Shown in pieces: positions 11,639 to 23,254 of a stretch of 64,000 nucleotides of DNA. Positions within the stretch are counted from its first letter, which is position 1. The number at the start of each line of letters is the position of its first letter. The DNA lies in assembly GCA_025174535.1 (NCBI GenBank), contig JALBUN010000005.1:372001-436000 (forward strand), written 5' to 3'. The DNA is from Cantharellus purpuraceus. Its lineage: Eukaryota > Basidiomycota > Agaricomycetes > Cantharellales > Hydnaceae. The position numbers and the translations under genes were made by a program. A model generated the notes under the pieces. It ran no database searches, was not told the DNA's origin, and saw nothing but the letters and a program-made list of their open reading frames with translations.

Positions 11639-11968
11639 TCAAAGTTTTTCTGCCTTGACGTATTCTACATCAATGAACATCCCTGTAGCTCCACTATCAA
11701 GAAGCGCATCCACTGCTAGAGGGTATCCAGTGTCTACAGAGTGGATTTTCAGAGGAATTCTTGTACATCGATGGATGTCTGCAGATCGAACATAAATGCG
11801 GGGAGAGTCATTGTGTTCAGTTAGGAGTTGAGAAGAAGTTTTAGGCATGGCTGTTTTGGTTTCAGTCTGATCACGGGGGGGATATGAGTGTAGCATATTG
11901 CTTGTGAGCCCTATTGTACATGATTCAAGAACTGAAAACCGATTTGTCAAGCGGGGCATGCTCTTCAC
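11639..11968 (-). pseudogene. Aspartic protease of A2
   Basis: The retropepsin active-site motif is LLDSGATGMFID near 11,660-11,700. Upstream is the Gag-protease linker. The frame overlaps the start of the gag zinc-knuckle open stretch by four bases and is separated from RT by about 160 bp of disrupted sequence. The homologous site in A1 is where the LTR-D at 445-1049 inserted. Confidence 0.85.
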
Positions 11969-13095
11969 TGCTGACTGGCCTGAAAACCCTGCTTTTCCTC
12001 TTGTGCTGGAGTGGATGCCTTCTGTGCTGTTTCTTTGGCATCCATTGCAGCTGCGACTGATTCAGAGACCATACTGTCAATGGCTGCTTTTGTCAGATCA
12101 GCTCGAATACATTCTCTGCGTGGTTCAGTACATGCTGGGGAGATATGGCCATGCTTGCCACAATTATAGCACATTCAAGTTTCAATACAACAATGGCTGG
12201 AGTCAATGTCCATGGGTACAGCACCACTAAATGGTGCAGGAGTGGTGGGTGCAGAGGTGGCAGGAGTGTTGGGAGCTTGAGATGGAGTAGAGTGAGAGGA
12301 GGTGTGGGGTGCCTGTGCCTGTTTCACTTCTACGAGGCAATGGTAGTTGCAGTCAATTTGACGGGCTGCTTCCTTCCAGGCCTTGAGACCTAATGGGAGT
12401 ACTGGCTGTGCATAGATCTTTTCAAGAATCATTGCAGGGAGCCCTCATGTGTAGGCATCTTTGAGTGCCGCATCGTTAAACCCTGTTCTTCCTGCCAGTG
12501 TCTCAAACCGCATTGTGTATTCATCTGCTGACGTGCCAGCTGTCATCTTGAGATCATGTAACCTTGTTCATGCTGTTCGAGAGCGATCAGGGTCTCCAAA
12601 GGCATTCTCCACTTGTCTAATGAACTCTTCAAGAGTGGAGAGTGATGAAGTCCCATCAATGACTGCTTGGGTCTTGTTGTGGGCCCATACTTCAGTGGAA
12701 CCTCCTGTCATGAAAGAGAGGGCATACAGGATCTTGGTCCACTCATCTGGGAAAGATGCAGGCTGGATTGCAATGGCAAGCCTGATAGCACAAATGAACC
12801 CATCTGTCTCTGTACGGTCTCCACTAAATTTCTCCAGTTCAGCTGCCTTTATGGGATGAGCAGACAATGATGCAGGAGGAGATGTTGGAGGGGAGATGGT
12901 TTGTGCTGCAGCGACAGCAGCAGCTGTGGCAGTCTCAGCTAGGTTGTTCTGAACATTGGCAAACTGGCCTTGGAGGTGCTGGTTCTGGAGTTGCAGCTGT
13001 TGGAGCTGCTGTGCTTGGCTGTTGAGCAAGGCTCGCAAGAAGGCACCACTTTCACCCAGAGTGCCCCAATATGCCTCAGGAAGTTAATCAGCCAT
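11965..13095 (-). pseudogene. Gag of A2
   Basis: The start is the ATG at 13,095, aligned with the A1 start. The fourth codon is TAA where A1 has CAA, so translation is already broken. The open part at 12,568-13,038 contains the Gln-rich helix (QAQQLQQLQLQNQ) and the Gag core (FMTGGSTEVWAHN). The CCHC knuckle CYNCGKHGHISPAC lies near 12,130-12,174. Frames shift near 12,430-12,590. Confidence 0.87.
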
Positions 13096-13162
13096 GATTG
13101 GTGTAGAGGGTAATAGGGGGGGTGTTTGTGAAGTGTGGGGTCGTCTTATGAGCTTGATCTTC

Positions 13163-13504
13163 TGTGAGGGCTACGCTGAATGATGAGGCCACAATAACAA
13201 GATACTCAATAAGTGAGAGCCGATAAGAGATAATGCCAGCTGGTACAGCGGATATCCTCAGTCTATACACTTGCCACTGATAAATACATGGGACTCACCT
13301 GGTACAGTGGATATCCTCAGAGATCAAGCTGAGGAAACCGTGTTGCACCAGGCAAGGTCCTTATACTAGATGACGCAAGAAATAGGGGAACCAAGATAGG
13401 GGAACAATAGGGGAGAGATAGGAGAACGCACCCTAACAGGCTGTGCTGATAGGGGCGATAAGAAAGGTACTAAAAATAGAAACTGAGTCATATGAACCCT
13501 GACA
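13163..13504 (-). repeat. 5' LTR of A2 with TATA box and self-priming pair
   Basis: 342 bp. On the minus strand a TATAAGG box (13,359-13,365) lies about 30 nt before AGCTTGATCT (13,330-13,321). The sequence two bases beyond the LTR end (13,160-13,151) reads AGATCAAGCT, the exact 10-nt complement. This matches the arrangement in Tf1-type elements, where the mRNA 5' end folds back as its own primer. Confidence 0.85.
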
Positions 13505-13775
13505 GTATTACTTTTCCGCAGATAGTCCGCATTGACCAATATAAGGGATTGTAACCAAAGTACAAATGTTATATTGTTTCTGCAGTTGTGCTGCAGCAGG
13601 ATTTGATATTCTTCTTAGCTGTTCATTAATGGAATTGTGGTTATTTAGAGTTTGGCCTAACACCATAATTTTGTGGGTTCCAAAACAGAGGGGGTGTAAC
13701 ATAAGTTGAAGCCAAGTTCACTCAATTCAACTCAATAGTTCTTGAGCCTCTGTAAATGGGTGTCTTAGTTCACAC
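13505..13775. repeat. Mosaic of LTR fragments (L, D/E-like and C)
   Basis: 13,506-13,688 matches the last 180 bp of LTR-L in plus orientation (ending GGTTCCAAAACA). 13,689-13,750 resembles the U5 part of LTR-D (GTTGAAGCCAAGTTCACTC). 13,752-13,775 is the first part of the family C LTR (TGTAAATGGGTGTCTTAG). The next LTR-L copy then begins in the opposite orientation, giving an inverted pair of LTR-L ends about 90 bp apart. Confidence 0.75.
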
Positions 13776-14830
13776 TGTTTTGGAACCTGCAAAATTATGG
13801 TGTTAGGGCAAACTCTAAATCACCACAATTCCGTGAATGAACAGCTGAGAAGAATATCAGATCCTACTGCAGCACAACTCCAGAAACAATTTAACATTTG
13901 TACTTTGGTTACAATCCGTTGTAATGGTCAATGCAGATGATACGCAGGAAGGTAATACGTTTCTTAGCAGTAGGGAATGAATAAGACTTCCAGAGTCTAG
14001 AGTTCATGGATGCTTAGGGGTCCAGATATTCCAAAAAGAGGGGAATGCACTTAGAGGCTAGAGGAAGTAGGTGGATGAATCCAACCGTCTAACCAGTGAC
14101 ACTCTGAAGCGGGTAACAGCGATGTGTGAAGTAGTCTAGCAACTGCTTCACACAAGTTCAAGATCCTAATGCTCTGCAAAGGCAGTACACACTAGTAACT
14201 TAAACAAGAGCACTAATGGCAGGACTATTGACAGACAATCTCACCCTGTAGATTCATAGTTATGCGAGGTAGATACTACACTCATGCCCAAAGCAGGACA
14301 ATCACTACTTTGAGTGCAATTGAATACAGTTACACAACTGTAAGTGACCCTTGAACTGGACAATCAACAGTTACTGAGATATAGAGGATGACACTTATGT
14401 CACTCTAGTCACACTGATGTGCAAATGATGGGGTAGAAATGGTTATTTATTCAGAGGCAAAATGGCCTCCTTATATACTGTATCTACAGGAGCTGACTAA
14501 TCCTTCTACCTATTAATAGTTATGAGTCATGGTCAGAGTCATAGCATGAGTCACTATTACTCAAATAACTCGGGCAACACTCTGTTTCCTGGGCTGATCA
14601 GCACAGCTATGGGTAGGCACAGCTTCTATTGAACTCTCCACCAAAAATGGAGTCAGGAGGAGCTGTGGTTGCCAAGATATTGAGGATTTACTGGCAGTGG
14701 TGATCAGATTGGGTTGGAGATTGAAATGAGTCATGTGATTGAAAATGAGTCAGTAAATCAGGTGACTCTGCTGACTTTGAAACTGCTGACATCTGTGAAG
14801 GTTTGTGGGTCTATGTGGGTTCAAAATTTT
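13776..14830 (-). repeat. Divergent, truncated LTR-L copy
   Basis: It begins TGTTTTGGAACCTGC like the other LTR-L copies and stays alignable to about 14,520 (AGGAGCTGACTAAT). It then diverges, with short matches such as AAGGTTTGTGGGT near 14,800. It appears inserted in a family C LTR fragment. The distal terminus is not recognisable, so no target duplication can be scored. It is older than the copies at 30.6, 39.1 and 55.1 kb. Confidence 0.75.
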
Positions 14831-15671
14831 GCCCCTAAGCTATTGGCTAACTGGCAGGAGGTATGAAGGAGGCAGGAGAGAAGGTGGGGTGGGAGGCAGA
14901 GCAAGAGGCAGAGCAGACTTTGTAAGAGAAGGAATTGCATGTGGTGCATATAGATTGGCAAGAGTGGCTATTTGAACAGTATCATCAAAGGCAGGATATG
15001 CTTGAGTATGGAATATGACATTGTTGCAGTCACAGTTGCTGCACTGTAGCTGAAGTTTCAATGACTATGTGGATAGAAACATGATTAGTTAGGCACATAC
15101 CTGCCAAATAACTCAGCCACAATTCTCTGGGTCTGACATCCCTTTGCATGCCACAAAGGCCTGATACAGGTGAAAGCACCTCCAGCACAAGACAAGACAA
15201 TGGAATGGGACAACCAGTGCAGGGACTTGATACATGGTTGAAGTGGAGAAAGGGAGAAAGAGAAGCTGTGAAACAGTGACAATGATCAAAAATTTCCCAT
15301 TAAAACCTAATAAGGATTTACAACTAAGCATGAGACTTTCATTTACTCAATAGCAAATACTGCTACATGGACATCTTGAGACCTTACTGTTGTGTGAAGC
15401 TATGTGTGAAGAGGCACGAGACTTCAGTTCACCTAATAGCAAACACCGCTACCTGGGGCATGGACAAGGTCACGGTCATACCTTCACATAATGGGAGGGA
15501 GGCCTGGACCGATGACTAATGACCGCCCACGAGCACTCGGCCTGTTTCCCAGCGCCGCAGGATTTTTGACTGTTTATTGTCCGAAACATCTTTAGGAACA
15601 GATCACGTGAGGAGTGAACTAGCGTATCTGCGCAAACTTCTTGAAGCAAAAATTCTCGATCGGTGCAACGT
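14831..15671. other. Intergenic region upstream of the rhodanese gene
   Basis: No gene seen. Two diverged copies of a roughly 45-bp segment occur near 15,329-15,374 and 15,414-15,460 (both contain AGCAAAYACYGCTAC). 15.48-15.67 kb becomes CpG-rich and presumably holds the promoter of the next gene, but I see no definite core motif. Confidence 0.5.
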
Positions 15672-17284
15672 ATGTCTTTATTACGAGAGCACCCTCTGAG
15701 TGTCATCAAGGAGGCTACCGAACGGTCTGACTCTGATCGGCATTCATCTGACTATGAACGCGGCGTACATGTCCCAGAGTATTCTCAGCATGCTGAGAAT
15801 CTCCAAGATCTCGATATTGCTCACCTGTTGCCCCATACGTCTATCTTCTCATCAGAGACCTCCTATGGTGAGCTACTACCCCCCGGACAATCGGCTTTCA
15901 AGAGCCAAGGTTTGGGGGTGTCATTACCATCGATTTATGACAAGTCCCTTCCCTCCCTTCCAAGAGGTTCTATTGCAAAAACCGCATCCGCGCGGTCAGC
16001 CATACAGACAGAGTCGGCTATAGGGTCTGCTGCGAAGAGCGAGTCCTCGAGACGCTCAGCTGCCAAGTCCCAAGCGTCCATACACTCCGAGCCAGAATCA
16101 CGACGCGCATCCATTGCCAAACTGTCTGACCACTCTTTTCCAAAGCCTGAGCTTGCCAACCGACAGATTGCCTCAGAACTTATAGCCGATATTCTATCGT
16201 CTCCACCCCCGAAATCCTCAAGTACGGGGTCGAGTACAGGGCCCTCAGTGACTACAACTACAACTTCAACTTCCAGTTCAAGCTCATCATTTACCGTGAC
16301 ACATTCCACCTCATCGCAGACGGTACTCCGCACACTGGATGGTGTTATGGATGAGGCAACATCCTCGCTCGCCCTTCGCACCAAAATGCGGGCAGAAACG
16401 GTCGCGACAGTCGATCACACCCAAGTTGGCGTGTGCTCGACTATGTCACATACTGATAACGAGCGCTTTATTCGAATCCTAGCCAACAAGATTCACCAGA
16501 CAATGGCGCTCCAATCATCCTATCTTTTTGCTCTAATTCCTGATCCTGTGCCCGGACCACTCGAGGGGACCACTACACTTGCATTCTGTGGTGCGCCGCA
16601 GCGCCTCGTTACAAAGGCCTCTATCTTGGCTGGGCTACGCTTTAAGACGCGCCTAGCGGAACTCCAGGATATTGCAGGCACCTGGATTGGGCATCTTGAA
16701 CCACGCATCGAGGGACTCGGGACTCTCGGTCCGCCAGTACATGATGAGGATGTGTTATGGGATATTGTGCGCAAGGCAGCAAATCCCATAGATCCAGCAG
16801 AACCTCCACCTAGGTCCCGGGGAATCGAACAGCTGCTGGATGAGGCACGAGCGAGGCTCGACAGACTGACCCCTCAAGAGGCGTTTAGGGAATCTTACGA
16901 CGATGGTATCCTAGTCGACATCCGGCCAGAAGCGCAACGCGCAGAGCATGGCAGTATACCGAGAGCCATTGTCATTGAAAGAAACGTACTTGAGTGGAGG
17001 TTTGATCCTCGATGCTTAGATGGCAGGCTACCCATCGCTGATAGGTATGATCTACGAGTCATCATATTTTGTCAGGCAAGTGCCCATTCTTGGTTGTTTT
17101 ACATCATACCATAACTGGTCATATGTAGGAAGGTTTCACAAGCGGTTTGGCAGCAGCGGCGTTGCAAGACGTCGGACTCTGGCGAGCGACAGATATCGAT
17201 GGTGGTTTCGCGAAATGGAAGAGCGAAGGGCTACCAATGATTCCGGATGTGCCTGGAGATATGCACTCTGTGGGCGAGCTGTAA
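15672..17284 (+). CDS. Rhodanese-domain protein with long Ser/Ala-rich N-terminal region
   Basis: Two exons, 15,672-17,075 and 17,129-17,284, give 1560 nt (519 aa). The 53-bp intron uses a GC donor (CAG then GCAAGT) and a TAG acceptor, and only this splice continues the domain. The start is the first ATG of the frame (MSLLREH). Residues about 100-250 are Ser/Ala/Thr-rich and low in complexity. A globular stretch of unknown type spans about 255-375. A single rhodanese domain covers about 384-505, with ILVDIRPEAQR and the catalytic loop starting at Cys467 (FCQEGFTSG). Rhodanese domains transfer sulfane sulfur or act as phosphatase-like or regulatory modules, and which applies here is not visible. 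It converges with the AlkB-like gene, 174 bp apart. Confidence 0.85.
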
Positions 17285-17458
17285 CTTCCAGAGGGACAGT
17301 AGATACGCTGACACTCGATGCTTCATGGATTACCTAATATACTTCTGTAAACCTCATTAGTTGCATTACAAAGTCATATATGCTGCTTACCGTTAGGTAT
17401 ATGATAATACGATTCCGGTTACAGGTTGTAGTCAAAATATCTGAGATGAAGGTCTCCT

Positions 17459-18521
17459 CTACCTTAGGGTGAAATGCAGCACATCAAACCCTTCTCCATA
17501 AACTGCGTCCCAGTCAAAGTCGCTCCTTTGATTCTCTTGACCAAAGGCCTGAATCATCTTCGCGGTTTCAATCTCGTCACCGACGACCACAGGTTGCATA
17601 TGCTCCTTTGTCTTACCCTTACAACCTTGGCCCCACATATAAGCTCCATTCCCTGTCAAAAATGTCCCGATGTGTCGGAAAGTCAAGCTGATGCGTCCAC
17701 CTTCAAACGCTACTTCGGCAGGGTGTTTTTCCGTAGCCAAACGCTTGTCTTGACGGATCCCGTGCAACCACTTGGAATTTGTTTGAAGACCGAGGACAAA
17801 CATTGAATTGTGTGGCAATGGGATCCGCTGAGCTATACGTGTCGGTGGGGATTCATTATTCGTCGTAGGCGGGTGTTCCACGACGTCTTTTTTAGTACGA
17901 AGAATCATAAGGCTTGTAAGGAATTAGCGGTCAGGTTAACTTTGTTCATCACCTCGTCCTCTTACCGCTCTGCACCAAGGCTGACATTTACAATCTTTGA
18001 GCCTCGAACTACGTCGATCGTCTTGTCGCTGTGTTCTGAAATATAATCATTACCGTTGCGATAGTATTGTATGAGCACATGATTGACTGGGTGTTGCAAT
18101 ACTTTCTCTACGCGTTCCCGAATGAGAGAGACTGTCGGGGAGAAGGGAAGTAAAGGTGGAGATTCATCCGAAGGATGACGATAAATGGGGAAGCTAGACA
18201 AAGGTTGAACGGAATACATACCAATTGTAAAACATCAATTGCTCACCTTCCGTCCTGATTAATTTGCCCTTCGACAGCCACTAGTCGGGGGACTTCCCCG
18301 CCTGATTTTCAAGATTAATCGCCGTTGACATAGATTACGTAAGGAGCCAACGACGAACCATGATGGTACATTGTCTGCCAGTGGACCTCATTCTTAATCC
18401 TCTCGAAGGCCGCGTTCGCAACTTCGGTTGGAAGGAGACATCGGACGAGATATGCATCTCCCTCACCATACGATGTAGATTGAGCTTCAGATCTTGTATC
18501 AGGAGTTATTTTGGACTCCAT
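17459..18521 (-). CDS. AlkB-like Fe(II)/2-oxoglutarate dioxygenase
   Basis: Four exons on the minus strand: 18,521-18,359, 18,301-18,247, 18,193-17,966, 17,912-17,459. Introns are GT-AG, 53-57 bp. The total is 900 nt, 299 aa plus stop. The family catalytic set is complete: iron ligands His127 and Asp129 (EHSDK) and His199 (KWLHGI), and 2-oxoglutarate-binding arginines in RISLTFR (Arg222, Arg228). The upstream motif GGEVPR and the segment YYRNGNDYI also fit AlkB proteins. AlkB homologues oxidatively remove alkyl groups from nucleic acid bases. Whether DNA, RNA or protein is the substrate cannot be told here. The ATG chosen (MESKITPD) is the first in frame, and a TTG six codons upstream is not used by fungi. 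The gene is divergent from the F-box gene. Confidence 0.9.
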
Positions 18522-18895
18522 ATGTATTTGCGAAGACAATTAATGGGAATGGTACCAAAAGTTGGGTCAAATGTGGCGTCAGCGAGGGCTGATATGCTAG
18601 GGGTGTGCTGTAGATGGAGGGGCGCTAAGCGGACTAAGTATAGATCGAGGGCGGAGCGCTGAGGTACTATGCATGTATCCATGTGCACGGCACGTGACAT
18701 GACGTTAGGGTTAGTGGATTTATGGCGAGCGGCTGGGTCTTCCTGGGTCGAAGTGACAGTAATCGGAGTCCGTCGGAGCTGAAGTACTTAGCTTCGAATT
18801 CGTCTTCTTGCGAGATTTATCACTCCCACTGTAAGCTGACACCCTTCTTGCGATACTGACTACTGCCGCTGGCCACGGATCCGAAATACTTCGAG
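18522..18895. promoter_or_regulatory. Shared divergent promoter region of AlkB-like and F-box genes
   Basis: 374 bp between two divergent start codons. CpG-rich, with no clear TATA box. It must contain both promoters unless an unseen 5' exon exists. No specific factor site is claimed. Confidence 0.5.
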
Positions 18896-20689
18896 ATGTC
18901 ATGGTTTTGTTCTCTACCAGAAGAGGTTTTGATCCACATATTGCGTATTATGCACCCAACGACATTAGTATGCTGCAGGGCTGTAGGTATCGTGATATTC
19001 ATTGTTTCTATTATGCATTGGACATGGTTTGTAGGTTTGCAAACTGTTGCTGAATCTGATTGAACAAACTATGGTCCTCAATTATCATATTGAGCTTTAT
19101 GCCGACGGTATGGTCAACATGGAGGGTTGCAAGCTCACTGTAGCCGAACGATTGTCACAGCTCCGGAGTCATCGTCAAGCTTGGAGGGATATAAGATTGG
19201 AAAATCGACCATTTCCGTTGATCCCTGGAACATGGAACGCGTACGAATTGGTTGATGGGATCTTCTCCAAGACTCTCAACTCTGTTGGGAGCAATACTGC
19301 ACGAGGCATCCTGTTCGCTAGTCTTCCATCCAGACACGATGTTGGGTCTCTCATTCTCTTTGAAGACCTCGGGATTACCTTTCGTGATTTCGCTATGGAC
19401 CCCTCGCAGGATTTGATCGTATATATGCAATGCACTCGTATATCTGATCCGGCATGGTAGGCAAAGTCTGTGTTATCTCTTGTAAAAAAATGACTCAACC
19501 TGGTGCCAGTAATGGACTTGTGACACGTGTTACTCTTCACTTTCGTACAATGTCTAATAACAAAACACATCCGCTGGGTAAGTTTGCAGACTTGGACTTG
19601 TTCCCTCGTTACGCTCATCCCAATATTCCGATTCAGCTGGTCAGCCAACAGTGGCTGTAATGTTTAGATCCGAAGTCTCTGGAGCTGTAATTCAGACTGT
19701 GAATGACATCGTAGGTTTCATGTCGTGGGACGACTTGCACTCTCACCTTTACATCTGGAACTGGAATCGGTGTATCTTGCTTGTAGTGCGTATTTGAAAA
19801 GTGTCTGTCATGTACACTGGTATCCTGATTACTGTACTCAGTCGGAAACCGACCTTGCCACGTTCAACGACTTCGCCTTTATCTCGGATCGGGCGTTTGT
19901 ATTAACATCGCCAGGTGCTGAGCCTTGCTTCAGGCTATACACATTTGACATAAACACAAATGTATACGAACGACATACGTCGCCCACCCTTCGTGCAACA
20001 CTCTATCTCCCTGACATGCACCGAGGCGCTTGTGCAAGATTGCTTGGGATACACACCGGCCCATTCACGAGCGCCTCTTCACAACTTTTCAGACCTCCAA
20101 AGCCGTTTGTCACTGCCCCACAGGCTCGGATCCATGTCGTCAACATCGATCTTAGTAATCGCTCCACCGAACCCGCGGTCTCCTTTCTAATTGTTATTCG
20201 CAACCAGACATTTATTTCTTACCTCAGTGAAGATGAAGCGTTAGACGTCGCCTGGGAAGACTGGGGCCCACAGCACTCACGCTGGATTAGGGGTGGTACT
20301 GGTTCACTGTGGCTGCGATATGTGCACGGCGAGCGGCTCGTACGGCTCCGGGCGGCAGCAGAGGATGGTTCACGTTGTCTAGAGGTGTATGATTTTGGCG
20401 CCCCACGAGGGCCACGATCGTGGAGGACACCACAAGAAGATGACCTTATGCACCGAACGTCGACATTTACCTTTGACCCTGTGTTCACATCGCGTGTCAG
20501 CTCTCAACTCCCGTGTCGTGTAACAACCAAACGGGAGTTTTTCCCTTATTCTGGATTTATGGTCGATGAGGATCGTTTGGTTGGGCTCAAGGTTTGGAAT
20601 GTACTATATTACACCGGGAGCCATGCTAACACGTAGAACAGCGTCATTGGGATGACGAAGCCACAAGCGTTGATGTGTTCACGTTTTGA
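18896..20689 (+). CDS. F-box protein, SCF ubiquitin ligase substrate receptor type
   Basis: Six exons: 18,896-18,982, 19,035-19,456, 19,510-19,577, 19,637-19,782, 19,842-20,591, 20,642-20,689. Introns are 50-59 bp, GT-AG. The total is 1521 nt, 506 aa. The N-terminal F-box spans about residues 5-45 (LPEEVLIHILRIMHP, then VCKLLLNLIEQT), with its two helices split by intron 1. The rest has segments typical of a large Agaricomycete F-box family: YHIELYADGM, a beta-rich middle with DIVGFMSWDD, LATFNDFAFISDRAF, and a C-terminus ending VDVFTF. F-box proteins bind Skp1 and bring targets to the SCF ligase, and the target is unknown. The 3' end faces TOM70 across 162 bp. Confidence 0.85.
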
Positions 20690-20851
20690 CCTCTTGCACA
20701 ACTCAGAACAGACCCATCTAGTACGGCACAATGTAGAGTCGCATCATGCGAGCCGATGGAGTATGGTCTAAGAGAGCTGGGGTTTTTCCGTGTGTAGTAC
20801 GTATATACTGGTTCCGACGCAGATGCGACTTATGGCGTTTACGGGTAACAG

Positions 20852-23254
20852 CTACATCATTGACCTTGCAAGCTGCCCTAGTTGGCTAGCTAATGCTGGA
20901 TAGTTACGCATAAACTCCAATTGCGCTTGTGAGGCCTATACATCATGATAACCGATTAGCTTATACTTGAAGAAAAGTAGCTGCCGCTTACGTATTTATA
21001 CGTTAATGCATTCACCAGTTCAGGTTCGGTGCGAGCGAGATCAGCATGTCGGGAGAACATCTCGACAGCAGCGTCAATCATCCCTTGTTGTAGGCTGAGC
21101 TGTGCGAGCGTTGCCACAGCTGCTTCGCAATCAGGATCTATGGTCAGCGCCTCACGACATAAGGCTTCTGCGGCGCCAGTGTCTTGTTTCCACTGGTACA
21201 AGGCCAAGCCTTTGTTGACAAGTGGGAGAACATTCATCGGCGGCGGTCTACGGGTAATAGTTAGATAGGCGGTTCTGCTCTTTCTGAAACGAAACGAACT
21301 TCGCCTTTTCAAGCTCAATCGCACGATCAAACTTGTCCACAGCATCTTGGTAACGGTGCTGGTCCAGTAAGAGTTCTCCGCTAGATTATGCCATCATGCT
21401 ATCGTCAAGCAGAGAGCAATTTGAGATATAAGGTGACTAACTAGTAGTTTTGCGGTTCGCTCCTCTGCGGGAACTTTTTCATTGTTCGTCGGAAAGTCGC
21501 CATGCTGTGGGCAAGATCTTCCGACTTGTATTGGGCGACTGCCAATTGAATGTGGCTGAAGACAAACATGTCATCGAGACCCATCGATTTCGTGTAATTC
21601 TCTGCAGCCTTTGTAAACTCGCCCATGATGAAGTAGACTGTGATAAACAGTATAGCTGTGAGACGGAGCGGAATGACTAGTTGGCTATGATAACCAACCT
21701 TGACCTCGATGGTAGAAGATGTCTGGGTCTCTGGGGTTATGTGCAATCGCCGACTCGAAAGCCGCAAATGCATTCGCAGCATTGCCTTGTTCCATGTGTA
21801 CGCTAGCCAATTTAACCCAACTCTGCGTGAACGACGGTACAATCTCTAGTGACTTTTCGAGATCTTCCTTCGCTCCGGCTGAATCACCAACCAAGAACCT
21901 AGAGATATCCAAGTTAACAAGCAAGTATTGGTCATCCTATTACATACTTGAAGGTGCCACGAAGGTTGAGGGCCTCGGCACGACTGACATCCCACAAAAA
22001 GCCCTGCTCTAATGACTCATTCGCGAGTGTCATTGCATGCACGTAGTCTGTAGCTTCTAATGCCTGGAGGGCAAGTAATAGAGTATTATCGCCTGTGCCG
22101 CCCGTTTCTGGTAACGCGGGTGGTGGGCCTGACAATATTCAGAAACAAACAATGAGAAGGAGAAGGCGTAACGCACGAGTGCGGAACGCAGCAAAATAAG
22201 ATGAGATAAATGTATGAGAAGGTAACCGGGGCTCCCGAGTCTATAAGGTAATCATTCGTCAGAGGTTGCACAGTAAACACCTTGATGGTTATTATTACTT
22301 TCAAAATCTCTTGGGCCTCCGCAGTAGATAGCTTTTTCAAAACACGCTCTACAGACTGGGCTGCTGTTTCGTTTTTGAATTTACCCAATATAGTGGCGGC
22401 AGTATAATCTAGAGACAATGTCAAAATTGATCATGTAACAATTTTGGGAGGGGAAGGTGCACCTCGCAGCGACTCCTTGAGACGACCTAGTGCCTCCAAC
22501 GCGGCTGCCCTTCGATTTAATGCCTTTTCATACATAACGTCCAATTTAAGTGCTTCATCACAGTCTTGAATGACGAGGTCATGGTTCGGAGGCGACATGT
22601 TGACGTAACCTGTCTCGAATAAGAAGCCGAAAGATATAGATTGCAAAAGGCGCACAAGCAGCTCTGTTGCTGAAAAATACAGCCTCAGGTTTTGGAGACA
22701 CTTCAATTGCTCTGGTATATAAGTCTGCCGCTTCGGCAAACTGACGTTGAGAATAAGCCGAATTACCGCTTGCTTTCAAATTCGCCGCGACTTTCGTTCG
22801 CTCCTAATGAAATTATTAGATATATAGTGTATCCAGAAGACGAGTTGCTTGCCTCCGTGGATAAGGCCTCAATTTCCACAGATGAGAGTGTAGGCGCTTC
22901 TGAATATTTTATGGTCGTCGATAGCTTTACAGAGATTACGCGCAACGTACTAGTTGTCTTAGAGTCTCCTGCTTTGGGTTTGCGCTCCTCCAGGAGGGGG
23001 CCGTCCTTATCCTTCACGTTCTTTTTCTTCTTTCCTCTATATTTCTTCTTGTCCTTCCTCTTCTCTCCCTTCTCAGACTCAACGTCCTCATCGCATGCGG
23101 TTCGGGAGGACGAAGCATAGTATGCAGCACCTCCCAGAGCGATAACTGCAGCCGCAGTGCCTATGATAATGGCCTTTTTGTTCTCAACAATGAAGTTTTG
23201 AAACCGAGCGAGAACAGCCTCGCTCGAGCTCGCCTCAGCTTCAGACGTCGACAT
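20852..23254 (-). CDS. TOM70: Mitochondrial import receptor TOM70
   Basis: Twelve exons on the minus strand: 23,254-22,951, 22,899-22,853, 22,803-22,656, 22,609-22,463, 22,408-22,299, 22,240-22,177, 22,128-21,948, 21,898-21,699, 21,637-21,442, 21,380-21,300, 21,247-20,992, 20,935-20,852. The sum is 1818 nt, 605 aa, close to the known family length. An N-terminal outer-membrane anchor lies at residues about 28-46, followed by a charged Lys-rich linker, then TPR repeats starting at [14 protein letters not shown]. The C-terminal core has [30 protein letters not shown] and [11 protein letters not shown]. Tom70 is the outer-membrane receptor that takes hydrophobic carrier preproteins from Hsp70/Hsp90. 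Intron 2 uses a GC donor (GAG then GCAAGC). The gene looks intact. Confidence 0.94.

Larger units (their letters stand above)
7405..13504 (-). mobile_element. Element A2: near full-length Ty3/gypsy chromovirus
   Basis: Order on the minus strand: 5' LTR (13,163-13,504), gag, protease, reverse transcriptase-RNase H, integrase with GPY/F module and chromodomain, polypurine tract, shortened 3' LTR. Gene order and chromodomain place it in Ty3/gypsy chromoviruses. Frames carry stops and at least one frameshift, so it is inactive. ACCCT at the left and GTATT at the right do not match, so no target duplication survives. Confidence 0.9.
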
